Below, piece by piece: positions 1 to 9,600 of a stretch of 40,337 bases of DNA. The position numbers were made by a program, and so were the translations under genes. The notes beneath the pieces are model-generated. The model made no database searches, was not told the DNA's origin, and saw nothing but the letters and a program-made list of their open reading frames with translations. The stretch comes from a virus, in the IMG/VR virus record IMGVR_UViG_3300022074_000118, positions 1 through 40,337 of that record. One strand, given 5' to 3'. Position 1 is the first letter of the stretch; each line of letters opens with the position of its first letter.

Positions 1-24
1 GTTCTTGCAGATGCGGAGCTATAA
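1..24 (+). CDS. C-terminal end of an upstream gene (partial)
   Basis: Frame 1 is open from the window edge and reads VLADAEL before a TAA stop at 22-24, two bases ahead of the next ATG. The tight spacing matches the rest of this operon, so this is probably the tail end of a structural gene whose body lies outside the window. Nothing can be said about its function. Confidence 0.55.
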   Translation, partial: VLADAEL

Positions 25-26
25 AC

Positions 27-209
27 ATGGATAATTTTATAGATTTTTCATTAGCAAAATATATCGCTACTGATGGTAGTAATACCTCAATAGAGGTTGT
101 TGTTGACGGAACAACTATGTATGTCCCCCTCGACCCAGCCAACCGCCACTACGCCGAAATCCTACGCCAAGTAGAAGCTGGTACACTAACGATTACGGAG
201 GCCGAATAA
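27..209 (+). CDS. Small conserved phage protein next to the tail fibre gene
   Basis: This 60-residue protein begins at an ATG preceded by GGAG and ends in a TAATG overlap with the tail fibre gene, so the two are probably translationally coupled. The C-terminal half contains VPLDPANRHYAEILRQVEAG, a pattern I associate with small marine-phage and XkdW-like proteins encoded beside tail fibres. It has no signal peptide or membrane segment. A role in tail fibre assembly or as a fibre chaperone is an inference from position only; no catalytic motif is visible. Confidence 0.75.
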   Translation: MDNFIDFSLAKYIATDGSNTSIEVVVDGTTMYVPLDPANRHYAEILRQVEAGTLTITEAE

Positions 210-1345
210 TGGCATACATAGGCAAAGAACCGGGCAGTGGTCTTCGAGGCAGGTTTGTCTACACAGCCACAGCAGGGCAGACCAGCTTCACTGGATCTGA
301 CAGTCTTGGACGCACCCTAACATACACAGATTCCGAATACACGGATGTATTTCTCAACGGCGTTAAGCTAGACAAGACAGACTACACCGCCACTAGCGGC
401 ACAAGCATCGTGCTGGACAGCGGTGCCTCCGCAAACGACACGCTAGAGATACTGGCGTTTGACACGTTTGGGTTGTTCTCCGGTGAGTTTGCACAGGACG
501 TATCTGTAGGTGGCGACCTGACCATTAGTGATAAAATAATTCACTCAGGAGATACTAACACTGCAATCCGTTTCGCTGATGCCGACACTGTTACCGTCGA
601 AACAGGCGGGTCAGAACGTATGCGTATTACGTCAGGTGGCAACATACAAATCGGCTCAACCAATAGCGGTGTTGCGGGTTCGATTGATGTTTCTATAGGT
701 AGTACTTCTTCTTCTGGCGGGATTACTTTATTCTCACCCACAAACGGCACTCACTCTATTGGTTTTGCAGATGGCACATCGGGCACTGACCGATATAGGG
801 GTTATATAGAATATCAACACGCTAATGATGCAATGGCTTTTGCTACACAATCTACTGAGCGTTTGCGTATCCAGTCTGGTGGCGGCATATCTTTCAACGG
901 CGACACCGCTGCCGTCAATGCGCTGGATGATTATGAAGAGGGCACGTTTACGCCAATTTTTGTACAGGCTGGCAGTGCCATTTCAGGCTGTACCACAAGC
1001 ATTAACAGTGGAAAATATACAAAAGTTGGAAATGTTTGCACAGTTGAGATTTACTTAAAAAGCACGGCGGCTGGGTCAACAAGCGCAAGTTCTCATCTTG
1101 GGGTAGGCGGTTTGCCTTTTACGGCGGCAAATACTGCAAATGTTTTACCGTCAGTTAGTGTTGGGTATAGAGCTAATTTCAATACAGCTAATCCTACACA
1201 CGGAATTGTTCAAACAAATCAAGATTACATTAATCTTTACACACTAGCATCTGCTGATGCCAGAACTAATAGTGCGACAATGATTGGGACGTATTTGGGC
1301 AGTGATACTTACTTAATCCTAAATGCTACATACCTTACAAATTAA
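209..1345 (+). CDS. Tail fibre / receptor-binding protein
   Basis: The 378-residue protein has a modular fibre layout. An N-terminal part (about residues 1-95) resembles the virion-anchoring region of marine-phage fibres and includes DVFLNGVKLDKTDYT. The middle (about 100-235) carries Gly/Ser/Thr-rich beta-structured repeats of the type DTVTVETGGSERMRITSGG, repeated more loosely near residue 215 (STERLRIQSGGGISF). The C-terminal domain begins near DDYEEGTFTPIF and is rich in Gly, Ser and Asn, as expected of a trimeric receptor-binding tip. There is no chaperone or protease motif. It probably projects from the tail and determines host binding. The call rests on composition and repeat style, so the receptor and fold are unknown. 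Confidence 0.8.
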   Translation: MAYIGKEPGSGLRGRFVYTATAGQTSFTGSDSLGRTLTYTDSEYTDVFLNGVKLDKTDYTATSGTSIVLDSGASANDTLEILAFDTFGLFSGEFAQDVSVGGDLTISDKIIHSGDTNTAIRFADADTVTVETGGSERMRITSGGNIQIGSTNSGVAGSIDVSIGSTSSSGGITLFSPTNGTHSIGFADGTSGTDRYRGYIEYQHANDAMAFATQSTERLRIQSGGGISFNGDTAAVNALDDYEEGTFTPIFVQAGSAISGCTTSINSGKYTKVGNVCTVEIYLKSTAAGSTSASSHLGVGGLPFTAANTANVLPSVSVGYRANFNTANPTHGIVQTNQDYINLYTLASADARTNSATMIGTYLGSDTYLILNATYLTN

Positions 1346-1362
1346 AAGATTAGGAGATAAAA

Positions 1363-1647
1363 ATGGCACTAACTAAAGAATTTGAATACGATTGCGAGGT
1401 CAGAGGCGAACATAAAAACGTCCAAGTTCGCACGGCAACAATCGTAAAGGATGATGGTGTAGAACTTAGCCGCACCTATCACCGACACGTTTTGCACTGC
1501 CGCACGAAGTCTGGTGACACTTGGGGTGACACAGACATTTCTGGCGAGGATGCAACCGTTCAGGCGGTGTGCAATGCGGTTTGGACGGACAGCGTGAAGT
1601 CTGCTTATGAGACTTTTGCGGATAGTCAAGAAACACCGGGTGACTAG
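1363..1647 (+). CDS. Conserved small marine-phage protein of unknown function
   Basis: Ninety-four residues, starting at an ATG preceded by TTAGGAG about 8 bases upstream. The protein is soluble and mixed alpha/beta in appearance, with the conserved-looking stretches HVLHCRTKSGDTWGDTDISG and VQAVCNAVWTDSVK. I recognise this as a type of small protein commonly found just after tail fibre genes in marine podoviruses, but I know of no function. Position suggests a virion or fibre-associated part. Three cysteines are not arranged as an obvious metal site. Confidence 0.75.
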   Translation: MALTKEFEYDCEVRGEHKNVQVRTATIVKDDGVELSRTYHRHVLHCRTKSGDTWGDTDISGEDATVQAVCNAVWTDSVKSAYETFADSQETPGD

Positions 1648-1649
1648 CA

Positions 1650-1883
1650 ATGGATCTTAGTCCCATGATGTTTTGGAATGTTATTCTTACGTTGGTAATC
1701 GCGCCAGCCGTATATTCATTCCGCAATCTTATAAATGAAGTAAAGCGCATGGATATTTTACTTAACAAAACTCGTGAAGAGTTTGCGACCAAAGTAGAAT
1801 TAAAAGAAGAGATGCGCGAGGTGATGGACGCTTTGCACCGTCTTGAGGATAAGTTAGACAGAGTATTAACACAGCGTTATTAA
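1650..1883 (+). CDS. Small membrane-anchored coiled-coil protein, possible lysis accessory
   Basis: Seventy-seven residues. An N-terminal hydrophobic stretch (about residues 6-25, ending VIAPAVYSF) is followed by a charged helix with heptad-like spacing (VKRMDILLNK through LEDKLDRVL). One transmembrane helix plus a cytoplasmic or periplasmic coiled coil resembles XhlA-like or spanin-like lysis accessory proteins, but there is no lipobox and the endolysin is encoded far away at 23.7 kb. A virion membrane-contact role is equally possible. It starts 2 bases after the preceding stop, so it belongs to the same operon. Confidence 0.7.
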   Translation: MDLSPMMFWNVILTLVIAPAVYSFRNLINEVKRMDILLNKTREEFATKVELKEEMREVMDALHRLEDKLDRVLTQRY

Positions 1884-1905
1884 ATCGGTTCTAAGGAGGG
1901 AAACA

Positions 1906-2373
1906 ATGGACCCGATATCAACTGGACTAGCTGGGATAACGCTAGTTCAAAAGTCGGTTGAGTTTATCAAATCAAACATCAACACGGCTAACGACATCAA
2001 GGATATTGCAGGTGCCATTGACGGACTTTTTGCGGGAGAGAAACAAGTACAGCAGGAACGTTTCGGCAGCAAGAGCCTAATAGGGCAAACAAAGGATGCT
2101 GCCAGCAGTGTTATCGATGCAAAGTTAGCACAAGAGCAGATGGAAGAGATAAGCATCCTGATCAACAACCGTTTCGGATACGGCACGTGGAGACAGATCG
2201 TCAACGAACGAGCCAAACGTATACAAGAGGAAAAGGAACGAATAGCAGAGGCTAAACGCATAAAACGTAAACAGCGTGAAGAGACCCTTGAGTTCATCAA
2301 GATAGGAAGTATCATAATGGGTTCCGCTTTTACTATCGCAGTTATCGCCATCGTGCTTATCAAGGTACTGTAA
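1906..2373 (+). CDS. Helical virion-associated protein with a C-terminal membrane segment
   Basis: One hundred fifty-five residues after a good ribosome binding site (AAGGAGGG). The N-terminus (MDPISTGLAG) is typical of a marine-phage virion protein family I recognise but cannot name. The middle is helical, the region around residues 100-130 is strongly charged and coiled-coil-like (ERAKRIQEEKERIAEAKRIK), and the last about 20 residues form a hydrophobic helix (SAFTIAVIAIVLIKVL). A tail-anchored topology would suit a protein that inserts in the host membrane during DNA ejection or lysis. The function is unproven. Confidence 0.7.
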   Translation: MDPISTGLAGITLVQKSVEFIKSNINTANDIKDIAGAIDGLFAGEKQVQQERFGSKSLIGQTKDAASSVIDAKLAQEQMEEISILINNRFGYGTWRQIVNERAKRIQEEKERIAEAKRIKRKQREETLEFIKIGSIIMGSAFTIAVIAIVLIKVL

Positions 2374-2374
2374 C

Positions 2375-3739
2375 ATGAGTCAAGCAACAGATATTAAACA
2401 ACAGATGGACGAACAGGCGGGCATAGGAGATGCAACTCCTCAAGCCCCCGCAGGAACAGTCATTGTACCTGAGAAGATTTCGTCTGAAGGAACCATACAA
2501 GTTGCGCCAGAAGCCCTCGAAGCCCAAGATGTTCAAGTGGCTCAAACAGAGGCTCCTCTACAAGTAACCCCACCGATAAAAGAGGCCGCAGCGCAGTACG
2601 AAGCGTATGTTGCCCCCGGAACTCCTGAAGCTCAAGCCGTACAGGGTAAGCTCTCGTCTGAAGCTATCATCGGGGACATTCAGGGTGCGGTATCTGAGGG
2701 TGCAATCGCACAGGCCGCAACAGGTGTAGTAGACGAACGCTCCACAGTTAAGTACCAGCTAGGTGAACTGTTCAAGTCGTTCGAGGAGGGCAAAGATCCT
2801 CCGGCGTGGGCAAGCCCAGCCATCCGTTCCGTTACTGCTCAGATGCAAGCACGAGGACTGGGCTCGTCCTCTATGGCGGCTGCAGCCATCACGCAGTCCA
2901 TCATGGAAGCGGGTATCCCGATTGCGAAGTCTGACGCTGATCGTTACGGGGCGATGCAGCTAACTAACCTGAACAACCAGCAACAGGCAGCGTTGCAGAA
3001 CGCCAGCGTGTTCGCCGCGATGGACAAAGCTAACTTGGATGCCCGGATGAACGCTGCGGTCAACAACGCTAGGTCGTTCTTGGCTATAGACACACAGAAC
3101 TTGACGGGTGATCAACGCAGGTCAGAGATTACGTATCAGGGTGAGTTACAGAAGTTGTTCACCGACCAAGCTGCGACCAACGCTGCACGTAACTTCAACG
3201 CAAGTTCTCAAGCGCAAGTTGACCAGTTCTACGCCCAACTTGATGTATCAGTAGAAGCTGCTAATGCTAATCGTCTAGCTGCTCAACAGCAGTTCAACGT
3301 TAACGAAGCAAATGCGATGCGACAGTTCGTTTCTAACTTGGATAATCAGCGTCAACAGTTTAACGCTAACATGCAAGCTCAGATAGATCAGGCCAACGCA
3401 CAGTGGCGTAGGCAACAGAACACCGCTGATACACAAGCTGCGAACGAGGCAGCACGGATTAACGCACAGAACATGTTCAACATGACTGCACAAGCTCAGA
3501 ATAATTTATGGAATGATTACCGGGATAAAGTGCAATGGGCTATGCAGACTGCTGAAAACACGTTGGAGCGTCAGCATCAGCTTACTGTAGCTGCTATGGA
3601 AGCCGACGCTAACTCTGATCTGTATGATAAGGAGATGATGTTCTCTGCTGCTGCTGGTGTTGGCGGTCTTGTTTCAGATATATTGAAAAATAAGTTCTCA
3701 ACTCCCGCTACAAAAACACCATCTACAAAAACACCATAA
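2375..3739 (+). CDS. Gln/Ala/Asn-rich helical internal virion protein
   Basis: The 454-residue protein starts one base after the preceding stop. It has a Pro/Val/Glu-rich, probably disordered N-terminal 110 residues. A short globular part follows (VKYQLGELFKSFEEGKDPPAWASP, in two pieces around residues 125-150). A long region from about 180 to 420 is dominated by Gln, Ala and Asn and lacks proline, consistent with extended helices (for example NRLAAQQQFNVNEANAMRQF). This composition is typical of podoviral internal core or ejection proteins. It sits at the head of a run of similar genes. No enzymatic motif is visible, and the ejection role is inferred. Confidence 0.7.
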   Translation: MSQATDIKQQMDEQAGIGDATPQAPAGTVIVPEKISSEGTIQVAPEALEAQDVQVAQTEAPLQVTPPIKEAAAQYEAYVAPGTPEAQAVQGKLSSEAIIGDIQGAVSEGAIAQAATGVVDERSTVKYQLGELFKSFEEGKDPPAWASPAIRSVTAQMQARGLGSSSMAAAAITQSIMEAGIPIAKSDADRYGAMQLTNLNNQQQAALQNASVFAAMDKANLDARMNAAVNNARSFLAIDTQNLTGDQRRSEITYQGELQKLFTDQAATNAARNFNASSQAQVDQFYAQLDVSVEAANANRLAAQQQFNVNEANAMRQFVSNLDNQRQQFNANMQAQIDQANAQWRRQQNTADTQAANEAARINAQNMFNMTAQAQNNLWNDYRDKVQWAMQTAENTLERQHQLTVAAMEADANSDLYDKEMMFSAAAGVGGLVSDILKNKFSTPATKTPSTKTP

Positions 3740-3760
3740 AGTTTTTAAAGGAATAGAATT

Positions 3761-4183
3761 ATGAGTTTAGTTGATAAGGCAAAAAGTGGACTTAATTACG
3801 TTTTTAATTATTACAGCCCCGACAAGCCTCAAACTACAGAAGAAAAACTGGATGCGATCTTAGCGGGACAGAGTGGAAGTAGTGGGTTTGCAGCCCCTAG
3901 TTCAAAAACAAGGCGCGTTAATTTGTCAGGCGCAACTAGAACTAAAAAATTAACACAAGCGACATCAAGTAAACCAACTGCGTTTGTGTCTCAAAACCCT
4001 GCGGTAGTCAATGCTGCACAGAATATTCTTAAATCTAATAATCCTATAGTCGCAGATGCAATTCGTAGGGTTGGAGGACGAAGTGCCGCAGGACCTCGTA
4101 TTAAGTTGGACTCTGCTGCTCAAGCTGTTCCTGCCCCAACACCTCGACCAAGACCTACTTCTGTTAAAACAAAAATGGCATAA
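3761..4183 (+). CDS. Small basic low-complexity protein
   Basis: One hundred forty residues from an ATG preceded by AAAGGA. After a short amphipathic start (VDKAKSGLNYVFNYY) the protein is rich in Ser, Thr, Ala, Lys and Arg and ends in a Pro/Arg tail (PAPTPRPRPTSVKTK). The net charge is strongly positive, so DNA or virion-interior binding is plausible. It lies between two ejection-type genes. I do not recognise the family. Confidence 0.6.
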   Translation: MSLVDKAKSGLNYVFNYYSPDKPQTTEEKLDAILAGQSGSSGFAAPSSKTRRVNLSGATRTKKLTQATSSKPTAFVSQNPAVVNAAQNILKSNNPIVADAIRRVGGRSAAGPRIKLDSAAQAVPAPTPRPRPTSVKTKMA

Positions 4184-4188
4184 CTGTA

Positions 4189-4761
4189 ATGGCAAAAACT
4201 AGACCCTTTAAAGATAAAATGCTGAGTCGTGCTCCTGCCGGATACTGGATGACGCAAGACATGAAGGCTACACCTCAAAAATTTGTTGATCCGGAGGATG
4301 CTCTTCAAAGCGTCATTGATGGTTTGAACGTTCCAGAAAACCGGGACAAGACAAAGGCATATATCTATGCGGGCATACCTGTATCAACCATTGCTGAAAC
4401 TATTGCTATTACAGGGTATGCAGAAAACCAGTTTAATCCTGATGTTGCGGAGATAATCAAGCCCGCTGTTAATTTAATTCTTACCGATATAGCCCTTGAG
4501 GACGACTTCATGGGTCCGTTTCGTCTTACCCCTCAACCCACGTATCAAGAAGACATTGACGAGGTCGAGCTTGAGAACACCATGATGAATCTGATGGAAG
4601 AAGAAAACCCGCAACTTGCTAAACTTGTTCAGATGAAACAGGACGAAGACGAGCAGGAAGAGTTGAAAGTTCGAGAAGAAGAGATTGTGAAACGTCAACA
4701 GAAAGCTAACTCACCTGCTCCGACGAGCGGGTTCATAACACGTGATGAGGAGTCTGTCTAA
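4189..4761 (+). CDS. Conserved virion-region protein with acidic helical C-terminus
   Basis: One hundred ninety residues. The first about 110 look globular (PEDALQSVIDGLNVPENRDK, YIYAGIPVSTIAETIAI), and residues 125-175 form a highly charged Glu-rich helix (EEENPQLAKLVQMKQDEDEQ). It overlaps the next gene by TAATG, indicating translational coupling with the 610-residue protein. The charged tail suggests a protein-protein contact inside the capsid or tail. No known function is recognised. Confidence 0.7.
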   Translation: MAKTRPFKDKMLSRAPAGYWMTQDMKATPQKFVDPEDALQSVIDGLNVPENRDKTKAYIYAGIPVSTIAETIAITGYAENQFNPDVAEIIKPAVNLILTDIALEDDFMGPFRLTPQPTYQEDIDEVELENTMMNLMEEENPQLAKLVQMKQDEDEQEELKVREEEIVKRQQKANSPAPTSGFITRDEESV

Positions 4762-6593
4762 TGCTTGCTGCTTTTTTAGGATTTGCAAAAGGAGCCTCTG
4801 AACGTTACAGCGAGAACATAGATCTTCAAGCTAAACGTGAAGCCAGCCTTCTTAAAAGGATGACGGAGGGTAAAGTCGCTTACAATCAGATTGCGCGTGA
4901 TGATGCGGCTTATGTTAGAACACCAGAAATTCAATTTCTTTCAGGGCAAAGACAAGCTAACGGGGAAGACATGGCAGTATTAAGTGCCGATCTTCAAAGA
5001 CGTGAACACATGAACGGGACTCCCTCTAGCTTTGTAAATAAAAATGATCCTGCTCTAGTGAGAGCATCTGAATTGTTTAAGTATGACGAGTGGAAACTTA
5101 ACCCCAATGATTACGAACCAGAAGTTAGAGATAGCTTACTCAGGTATGACGCTGTTGTTACCTCCACACTCGCTGAGTTATACGAACAGGGGACAGTTAC
5201 AGATACAGTAAATGGGAAAGTAGTTAGCGTTCAGCCCATAGTTGGAAAAATACCGGGCTTTGAAGAAATGCCTGTAGCTAAACAGAACTACATAATAGAA
5301 AAAGCAGCTCAATCCATAGGAAAAAGCACTAGAGTACAATCACTTTTAGGACTAGCTCCGGATGTTACTGTAGAGGTGCAAGGAACTGATGCAATTATCA
5401 GACCTAGAACGGTGACTACTCCAAACGGTGTAACTAAGTCGTTAGATGATCCAGAAGTTCAAGCTCAAGCAGAACCCCTAGTAAAAGTTGCTGCACAATC
5501 AACATTTTTAAGAGATCCAAAAGACCATTTTGAGTTTGTGCTACAGGGAGTAAACACAATATCAAATAAAACTACGCTTACACAAGAACAGAGCATAGAT
5601 GCGGTTGTGGCAATAAATGGGCATTACAATTCCGGTAATATAAGCACGGCAGTAACAGGAAAGTTATCTGCTGGTCCTGCTCAAGTGGCTGCTATAAGAC
5701 AAGATATAGACCCTGTTTTAAATAAGATAGGGTTTGGTAACACTGTTAGTTTGATGCAGTATGCAACCCCCGCACAAGCATTGTATACGGGAGAGGCTAC
5801 TAAAACTTTAGATTTAACAGTATCTACAAGAAACAGAATTCTTGATTTTAAAGCGAATGTTCTAGGAATTAAAACTTCGGACGATGTGACTGTACAAAAT
5901 AATAAACTAACAACTCTGCAAGCCCTTCAAACTAACATTGCAGATTTACAATACGCAATCACCACATTAAAAGGCCAACAACAGGGAACAGTAGGTGCTG
6001 GTCTTACTAAGTTTAAAGCAGGTCTTCTAAACGCTCTGGACCAACTTGCTTCTCCTTATAAAGATCGTGCAGATGTAACTAATAATATTGATGGTCTTAC
6101 AGAATTTTTAAAGGGTTTAGATTCAGTCGAAGCTATACAAGAACAAGCTAACTACGACAAAATTGTCAGTTTTCTAACTAATCAACTGGCTTACAACATT
6201 GCGAGATCTTTGGAAAGTTCTACTGGTAACGCCCGACTGTCAAATATTGACGTTGAAAATGCTAAAGAGTCTTTGGGTTTGACGGGTATCTTTGCAACTC
6301 CGGGTGCAGCGTTAGCAGTTCTAGACTTGCTTAGTGCTAGAACTACACGTGAAATAGAGTACCAAAAGGCTATAACATCTGATATCTTACCTCGTATGCA
6401 AAATGCTTTTCTTTTGCAACAGATGTATGGGGCCGACAGCATGTTACGAGTACAAGGATTTAACGATACGAGTTTGGCAGGTCAAAGACAAACTCTACAA
6501 AATTTTAGAAACTCTGTAATAACAGAGCTACAACAACAGCCAGAATTTGCAGATTCTCAATTCGGTGCAATTCGACCGACGCTATTTGAATAA
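4761..6593 (+). CDS. Large helical virion protein, probable DNA-ejection protein
   Basis: Six hundred ten residues, predominantly helical and hydrophilic, without transmembrane segments or catalytic motifs that I can recognise. The N-terminus (MLAAFLGFAKGASERYSENI) has a short amphipathic helix, and the C-terminus reads FADSQFGAIRPTLFE. Size and position, between a coupled 190-residue gene and the 1793-residue giant, match the internal virion protein cluster of podoviruses (the T7 gp14-gp15-gp16 position). Homology to T7 proteins is not visible by eye, so the role is inferred from gene order. Confidence 0.65.
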   Translation: MLAAFLGFAKGASERYSENIDLQAKREASLLKRMTEGKVAYNQIARDDAAYVRTPEIQFLSGQRQANGEDMAVLSADLQRREHMNGTPSSFVNKNDPALVRASELFKYDEWKLNPNDYEPEVRDSLLRYDAVVTSTLAELYEQGTVTDTVNGKVVSVQPIVGKIPGFEEMPVAKQNYIIEKAAQSIGKSTRVQSLLGLAPDVTVEVQGTDAIIRPRTVTTPNGVTKSLDDPEVQAQAEPLVKVAAQSTFLRDPKDHFEFVLQGVNTISNKTTLTQEQSIDAVVAINGHYNSGNISTAVTGKLSAGPAQVAAIRQDIDPVLNKIGFGNTVSLMQYATPAQALYTGEATKTLDLTVSTRNRILDFKANVLGIKTSDDVTVQNNKLTTLQALQTNIADLQYAITTLKGQQQGTVGAGLTKFKAGLLNALDQLASPYKDRADVTNNIDGLTEFLKGLDSVEAIQEQANYDKIVSFLTNQLAYNIARSLESSTGNARLSNIDVENAKESLGLTGIFATPGAALAVLDLLSARTTREIEYQKAITSDILPRMQNAFLLQQMYGADSMLRVQGFNDTSLAGQRQTLQNFRNSVITELQQQPEFADSQFGAIRPTLFE

Positions 6594-6601
6594 GGTAAAA
6601 T

Positions 6602-9600
6602 ATGTCACAAGCCATATCAGATGAAATGATAAACCTGACTGACCCAACTGCGGCAGTTCAAGCAGTGGATGACGTTGCACAAAAAGAACAAGAGCCCGTT
6701 GAGACTGCTGCTGTTCCAGAGGAACCCGTACCGATTCTGACAAGGGATGACGCTGCACAAAAAGAACAAGAGCCCGTTGAGACTGCTCCTGTTCCAGAAG
6801 AACCTGCACCGATTCTAACAGAGAAAACATCTGATATCATATCCGATGCTCCTATAAAAACTGATACCGAAAAGCAGATGGAGAGAATAGAGACAGAGGC
6901 TAAAGTAAAACGCTCTGAATTTTTTCCAGTTCAGACGGGAACTATGTTCTCTGGAAGCACGGCTATTCGTAACGATGTTGAACGTATTCAAACCATAAAT
7001 CCGGTGCAACCTGAAAGCGTTCTCTTTAATGAGGTATTCTCAACTGGAGATGCCCAAGAGGACGCAAATCTAATTGAATTAATTGATGGTGCTTACGGGT
7101 TCTATACGCCTTATGATACAGACGGATCTCTACTACCGGGATCGATCATCGGCGGTAACTTTAACGTTTCTAATTCTCGTTTTGTGGGGTTTAGTCCCAG
7201 TAATCAGAATCGCGTTCAAACTCTTGTCAAAAGAGGATCAGTGGTTTTAGCTCTTAAAACACCAGAGACAGACACATCAACTAAAGTAATAAGCCAGCCA
7301 GTAGTAAAACAAGATGGCACGGTGGAGTATGTTAGTGTCCGACAGGTGGCTCTACCCCAGTTTCAACAAAACCTAGACTTAACAGGGCGATACATAGATG
7401 ATCGTGGAAGAATAGTCTACGAGGAGCCTGAAGTATTAGGTCGCCTGATGAATCTTGTTACTACATCAGAGGAAGATAAGGGACTGATTAGAGAACGTTA
7501 TGCTAACCTTTTAGTTGCTAACGGAATAGACAATCCGTATATGATAAACAGACTGCTTAAACTCCACGATAACAGAGTGATTAAAAGCATAGAATTTAAT
7601 GAGACTGTAAACGATTTAGGCAGATTCTTTACAAACATAGCAATAGGGATTGCTAATATCGGTCTTGAAGGCGTAGAGACCAAATTAGAGCAAAATCAAA
7701 TGCTGGCAGAGAGCATAGGGTTAGCTGCAGACAGCATAGAACAAGCTATGACTGATCCAGAAAGTATGGCGTTCATGTCTATAGGCGCGAACACAATACT
7801 CAGAGCAAGGATTCTTGACAACCCAGAAGAACAAGATAAAGTAATTGTGGGTGAAGACGGAGTTAAGCGTATCAAGCTGGAGTACCTGCCTTACGCTGAA
7901 GACATGCTTGCTGATAGCTTTGGTATTACAACGGATCAAGCACGTACCGTGCTCGGCTTTAATGACGACGCTGTAGAATACTTAACGGAACTTGCCCCCG
8001 AAGCTGTAGCGTTCGCAGCGGGTGAGGCTGTTTACATGGGAGCACGAGGGGCTTATCTATTCAATAGTTCCTTTAAACCCATGTTTATGAAGAAATTTCC
8101 TCAAGCTAAAACGTATGAAGAAGCTGTGGATATGGCGAACAAACAGGGAGTCATAGTTGGAGCAGTTCTTAATGAGTGGGCGGAAGCAAACACGAGGCAG
8201 TGGTTACAAAAATTCAAAATTCGTAACATGCTGATCAACCGAAAGATGGATCTTGTAAACGTAGGCGCGTCTCTTACTAGAGTCGTAGTAGGCGGACAAA
8301 CCTCTAAAGCTGCTCTTGATGCCGCTGAAAAATTTACGAAACTTGAGGATGAAGCCACTCAGTTGTTCTCTGAAGCAGCAGGTGTTGATTCAATAGTAAA
8401 GAGAGAAAAACTACGAGCTCTGGGGTACGCAAAGCAAGTCGCTGCCAGAAAAGCCCTGTACGTAGACCAGTATGTTCCCAGAGTTGTATCAGAACTAGCG
8501 GGGGACGAATTCTGGGCTGCTGGTGGCTCTGCTCTAATGGGACATACCCTGTCCTCTTCATTCAGTGAAGACTTTCGTCCTGTAGGGGACTTCTTCGGTG
8601 CTTTTTTCGGTCTTACTCTTCTCAGAAGCGGCGTAAAAGGCACAGCAAAATTGGGAGTGTCAATACCCGTAAATGCTATTCCGGGAGGTCAAGCGGCTTT
8701 TCGGTCTATGCTTAGAGGATTTTATCAGGCTAAAAATAGGATACTTGATTCTGGAATAGATGTAGACAGAGAAGTCCCTGCATCCCTCACCTTTGGTCAA
8801 TGGCTTGGTGGCGAGTCTGAGTATAATGAAATATACAGAGAACTCTGGTCCTCAATGCCCCCCGAACAACAAGCTCTTGTTGAAGAGAAGATAAGACTGT
8901 TCGGGGATCTGGAAGAGCGTTTGATGCAAGTTACACTTCCAGATGGACAACCTGCGTTTAGGGAAGGGGAAATACCTACCCTTCTTGCTGACATAACAGG
9001 ACTAGCCGTTCTTAAAGAAGTCACCGATTACTTTAACGCTCGTGTTATGGCATCAGATATTATGACGCGACTTGGTACAGCTATCACAAGTCAGGATGTA
9101 ATATATCAAAGACAGCTTTTAAACCGACGCATTGGAGAGACTTTAGCGAGAATGTCTCAGGTTGAAGAGCTTAAAACAAGCCCTGAGTTTCAAGGGATAA
9201 TTGAAAGTTTTGGAAAAATACAAACAAGCACTGAAACACAGATAGCTAAAGACTTTGATGAATTTGAACAGGTGCGACAAGAGCTTGAGGCAAACGTAAA
9301 TACCTTGTTAACATCAGGCACTGTAATACGTGCATCAGATGGTAAAGAGATAACTACACTCAACGCCCGCGAGATTTTAGATGCAAAACACCGAGAAGTT
9401 CTCAGTAGATATACTGGAGAGGACGGATTTCTTACAGACATAGAAAGCTATTTGGAAGAGACAGAACGACTTGCCCGTGCAACGAGAGACGCATTTGCTG
9501 AAAAGGGCAGGTTACATGCTGACGTAGGCGCAGCAAAAACAACTGAAACCAGATCAATAGATACTGTTCGTGAGTTTTCAGACCGTAAAGAAGCTGACGG

